Of a DNA stretch of 64,000 nt, positions 61,511 through 64,000 are shown piece by piece; position 1 is the first letter of the stretch, and each line of letters opens with the position of its first letter. Position numbers and translations under genes: made by a program. This stretch comes from Littorina saxatilis. Its lineage: Eukaryota > Mollusca > Gastropoda > Littorinimorpha > Littorinidae. Where the stretch lies: contig NC_090254.1 of assembly GCF_037325665.1 (NCBI RefSeq), forward strand, positions 20,706,355 to 20,770,354, given 5' to 3'. The notes below the pieces were generated by a model. The model saw only the letters and a program-made list of their open reading frames with translations, did no database searches and was not told the DNA's origin.

Positions 61511-62020
61511 GTGTATTTGCAAAATTACCTTTGAGTTTTCAAAAGAGAAGAGTATATTTATCTGTGGCTTAAAATGTGTGTCAACCTTTTAGTGGCACCA
61601 AATGCCATCGACATTTCTCTGGCATAAATATCAGTGCTAACGAACAGGCTCGTTTAGACTGGGTATACCCTTTGTCTGTGTCTGTTTTTTGCAAAACAAA
61701 AGTATAATATGAAGCTCCGATTCTTGTCACTTTAGCCTGTGAGCAGGTTCTGAATTGAGACAATATATGAGAAATTCATACAGGGAAAAACAAATAGAAG
61801 AGAACACCTAAGGCATCATGTATTATTCTTTTCTTTACCGGAATAAAAACAAATCGCGTGAAGGGGAATTAATATTGTTAGTCAATCCGTCAAACCCATA
61901 CAGGCCTTGAACAGCGTGAGGAGTTGAAGGGGTCAAACGAATCCGTTGCTGCAAGCTTTTCCCATGGAAAGCATCTCGAATTTACTTGAAGAAATTTCCC
62001 ACGGAAAATAAATATAGCGA

Positions 62021-62146
62021 GAAGAAGAAGAAGAAGAAGAAGAAGAAGAAGAAGAAGAAGAAGAAGAAGAAAAAGAACTAAAAACAACAAAAACAACAAC
62101 TACAACAACAATAACAACAACAACAACAACAATAACAACAACAACT
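62021..62146. repeat. (GAA)n(CAA)n microsatellite upstream of gene 3
   Basis: GAA triplets to about 62072, then imperfect CAA triplets to about 62146, ending 126 bp before the gene 3 start codon. The tract is purine-rich on the sense strand. Confidence 0.93.
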
Positions 62147-62271
62147 ACAGTTCATCTGTGGAGTGGTACGTACCAAACAGGAAACACAGAGAAAAAGAAC
62201 TGAAAAATGTTTGCGTTGTGATAAAGTACAAAAAATAGAGACAAAAAAAGAAAACATACCGAACACAAAAA

Positions 62272-62559
62272 ATGGCCAGACTTCACTTCGTTTTTCAAAG
62301 GTTCACCTACTTTTTCCTCTTCGTGTATTTCACCGTTAACACGTGTGAATGTCAAACTTTGCCCAATTATAGCGAAATTGCGTTCTACAAGCTCCACTCC
62401 GACTTATTTGGAACTGGCTACAACCGGAATGTCAGGCCAACCCTTGACTCGTCACAGGCCACAGTGGTGAATGTAAAGCTCAAGGTACTCAGCCTCCGTG
62501 ACGTCCACATGAAAGAACAGCAGATGAAAATGATGGTTCTCTTGGAGTTCGAGTGGACG
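62272..62559 (+). CDS. Gene 3 exon 1: third Cys-loop receptor paralogue (partial)
   Basis: 96 codons: signal peptide MARLHFVFQRFTYFFLFVYF, mature start near CECQTLPNY, then IAFYKLHSDLFGTGYNRNV and LSLRDVHMKEQQMKMMVLL, ending EFEWT with the donor GTGAGT at 62560. It is very close to gene 2 exon 1 in sequence, length and splice phase. Exons 2-5 are not found between 62560 and 64000 and must lie beyond the window if the gene is intact. Confidence 0.9.
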
Positions 62560-62944
62560 GTGAGTGTCACGTTTGTTTGAAAAGTACAATACAGTGTTCC
62601 AGATGGTCGAACGTGTAGCAAAGACATGTACATGTACGTATAGGTATTGCATCACCCGTGACTCACTTATTTTCTCCAATTAATGCTGCGTCGCCCAAAA
62701 CAAATAACGGTTCTGGGTGTGACGAAAAAAAGAACAGGGCCGGAGTGCTATGTAAATTATGAGCAATTTTTCCAAATCCATTTAAAAAATATGACACTAC
62801 CAAACTTTCCGCATATTGAGCCAGACATTTTTGTTATGGCAAATCGCTGTTGCAGTTCCGGAGCAAATGATCAAAATTTCTTTGCGAATTTGCGTTGAAA
62901 CTTGTTTTTTCCATAATATAACAATGCACAGCTCGAAAATATGA

Positions 62945-63255
62945 CCAAGAACAAATCTACGGTACTTCGAAGAAAGAAGAATAACAACATTCTTGTCCAT
63001 TACGACTTGCAATTTACCGTGTGCGCTGTAAAATCTCCCTACCTTCAAAGCAGACGAAATGCAGACATCTTCATTTTCTTCCAAGGGAGAAATTGTTGGT
63101 CATAAAGTCTGGCAGGGCCCAATCATACTTCTGCACGCTTTGTTTTCTTGTCATATTCAGTTCGCAAAAATGAAATGTCATTGGTTTTCTCAACTTGTCA
63201 AATCAGTCAAAAACGACCGCAGAACACAGAACTGGGAAATAACACTGATTGTAAT
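62945..63255. repeat. Repeat family D, uninterrupted copy
   Basis: Matches 38090-38840 without the SINE: GAACAAATCTACGGTACTT, AAGGGAG and ACTTCTGCACGCTT in the same order. It serves as the empty-site reference for the SINE at 38288-38700. Confidence 0.75.
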
Positions 63256-63799
63256 TCAATCGAGTTTGCGTTTTAATGAAACAGATCCTGTGATTGGTCA
63301 GAATGCCCCAACTCATTAAAAATTACAGGTGACTAATTGTCGATAGCCACTCGCTAAAAAATCCATTAACAACCTGCTGGCGAGGCGCATTGATACAACC
63401 TCAACTAGTCTCGGTTAGCTTTGAGGGTCATTTTACAAGTAGGAAATATGAAGTACCAACGAAATACCGAGACCATAAGGTATGCGAAGTGATGACGTCG
63501 AATACGTGACGTAAGTTGATGCATGAATTCTTTCGGACTACGTCAGTCAATTCCAAAGATCGCTTTTGTGATGAAAAGAATTTGTTTTGAGTTTGCTGTC
63601 CAGAAACCCGTCAAAAAAGATGGGAAAATGTATGTGAAAGAAAACAAAACAGGAGGAGAGTGATACGATAGGAATACAGAGACATATTTCTTGGGACTTG
63701 ACCCTTGCAGGTAGGTGGACTGAAAGTAGTGTGTGAACAGAACAGAACCAATTCTGTCTGTTTACCATCGCATGAAAGCAGGAAAGAGATCGTCGTCAG

Positions 63800-63992
63800 A
63801 TTGAATTACAATAACATTAACACGCTTCCATTTGAAACTTCTCGGTCTTCATCGTGGATTGACGCCCTCCCAAAGTCTAATTGAAGCCCTCCGTCGCTTC
63901 GCTCCGTCAGGCTTCAATTACCTTTGGTCGGGCGTCAATCCCCGATGAAGACCTCGAAGTTTCAAATGGAAGCATGTTACTGTGTAATTGAA
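63800..63992. mobile_element. 193-bp palindromic hairpin element
   Basis: Arms of about 80-90 bp (TTGAATTACAATAACATTAA..., CTTCCATTTGAAACTTC, GGTCTTCATCG, GATTGACGCCC) fold onto their complements around the loop CGTCGCTTCGCTCCGTC at about 63890-63908. A few mismatches. No open frame. Fold-back MITE-like, in intron 1 of gene 3. Confidence 0.8.
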
Positions 63993-64000
63993 ATACGAAA

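Overview
This window is nuclear DNA of an animal, most probably a gastropod mollusc. The spliced genes use GT/AG introns of 0.6 to 18 kb, (TG)n tracts are very abundant, tRNA-headed SINEs and LINE tails are scattered throughout, and most of the window is repeats. Several repeat families, such as the one carrying the short GTCGCGTAAGGCGAAA end and the 'GAGGAATACCCGGCTTCGCCGGG' type, resemble ones I remember from periwinkle (Littorina-like caenogastropod) sequence. That taxon call is from memory only. There is no prokaryotic operon, CRISPR array or prophage.

The genes are a tandem, same-strand array of three paralogues of a Cys-loop ligand-gated ion channel subunit (nicotinic-receptor-like, predicted cation-selective, non-alpha). 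Gene 1 is complete in five exons (853-1143, 1916-2042, 17074-17189, 17787-17974, 35809-36439; 450 aa). Gene 2 is complete in five exons (44593-44880, 49314-49440, 52391-52506, 54718-54917, 57734-58367; 454 aa). Gene 3 enters with exon 1 only (62272-62559) and runs off the right edge. Intron positions and phases match exactly: exon 2 is 127 nt and exon 3 is 116 nt in both complete genes. Exon 1 carries the signal peptide and N-terminal helix, exons 2-4 the rest of the ligand-binding domain with the Cys-loop, and exon 5 all four membrane segments.

Layout. 1-850: minisatellite, a SINE and a duplicated leader in front of gene 1. 853-36439: gene 1. Its intron 2 (15 kb) holds MITEs, a retroposon with target-site duplication, a G-rich minisatellite, a 0.6 kb direct repeat pair and partial decoy copies of exon 3. 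Its intron 4 (18 kb) holds a nested LINE/MITE complex, a 2.5 kb fold-back element with near-identical 0.73 kb arms, a 6.4 kb segment bounded by 0.2 kb inverted repeats, and four tandem copies of a 1.4 kb cruciform-forming unit. 36440-44592: intergenic repeats. 44593-58367: gene 2, whose introns are filled with minisatellites of 45, 40, 64 and about 145 bp and a self-nested repeat. 58368-62271: intergenic, partly paralogous to the region upstream of gene 2. 62272-64000: start of gene 3, ending in a 0.2 kb hairpin element.

The most unusual points are a ligand-binding loop C with two separated cysteines in place of the vicinal pair, a membrane exon far more alike between genes 1 and 2 than the ligand-binding exons (suggesting gene conversion), UG-rich tracts just downstream of several 5' splice sites, and the fold-back element and cruciform array, which I cannot place in a known family.
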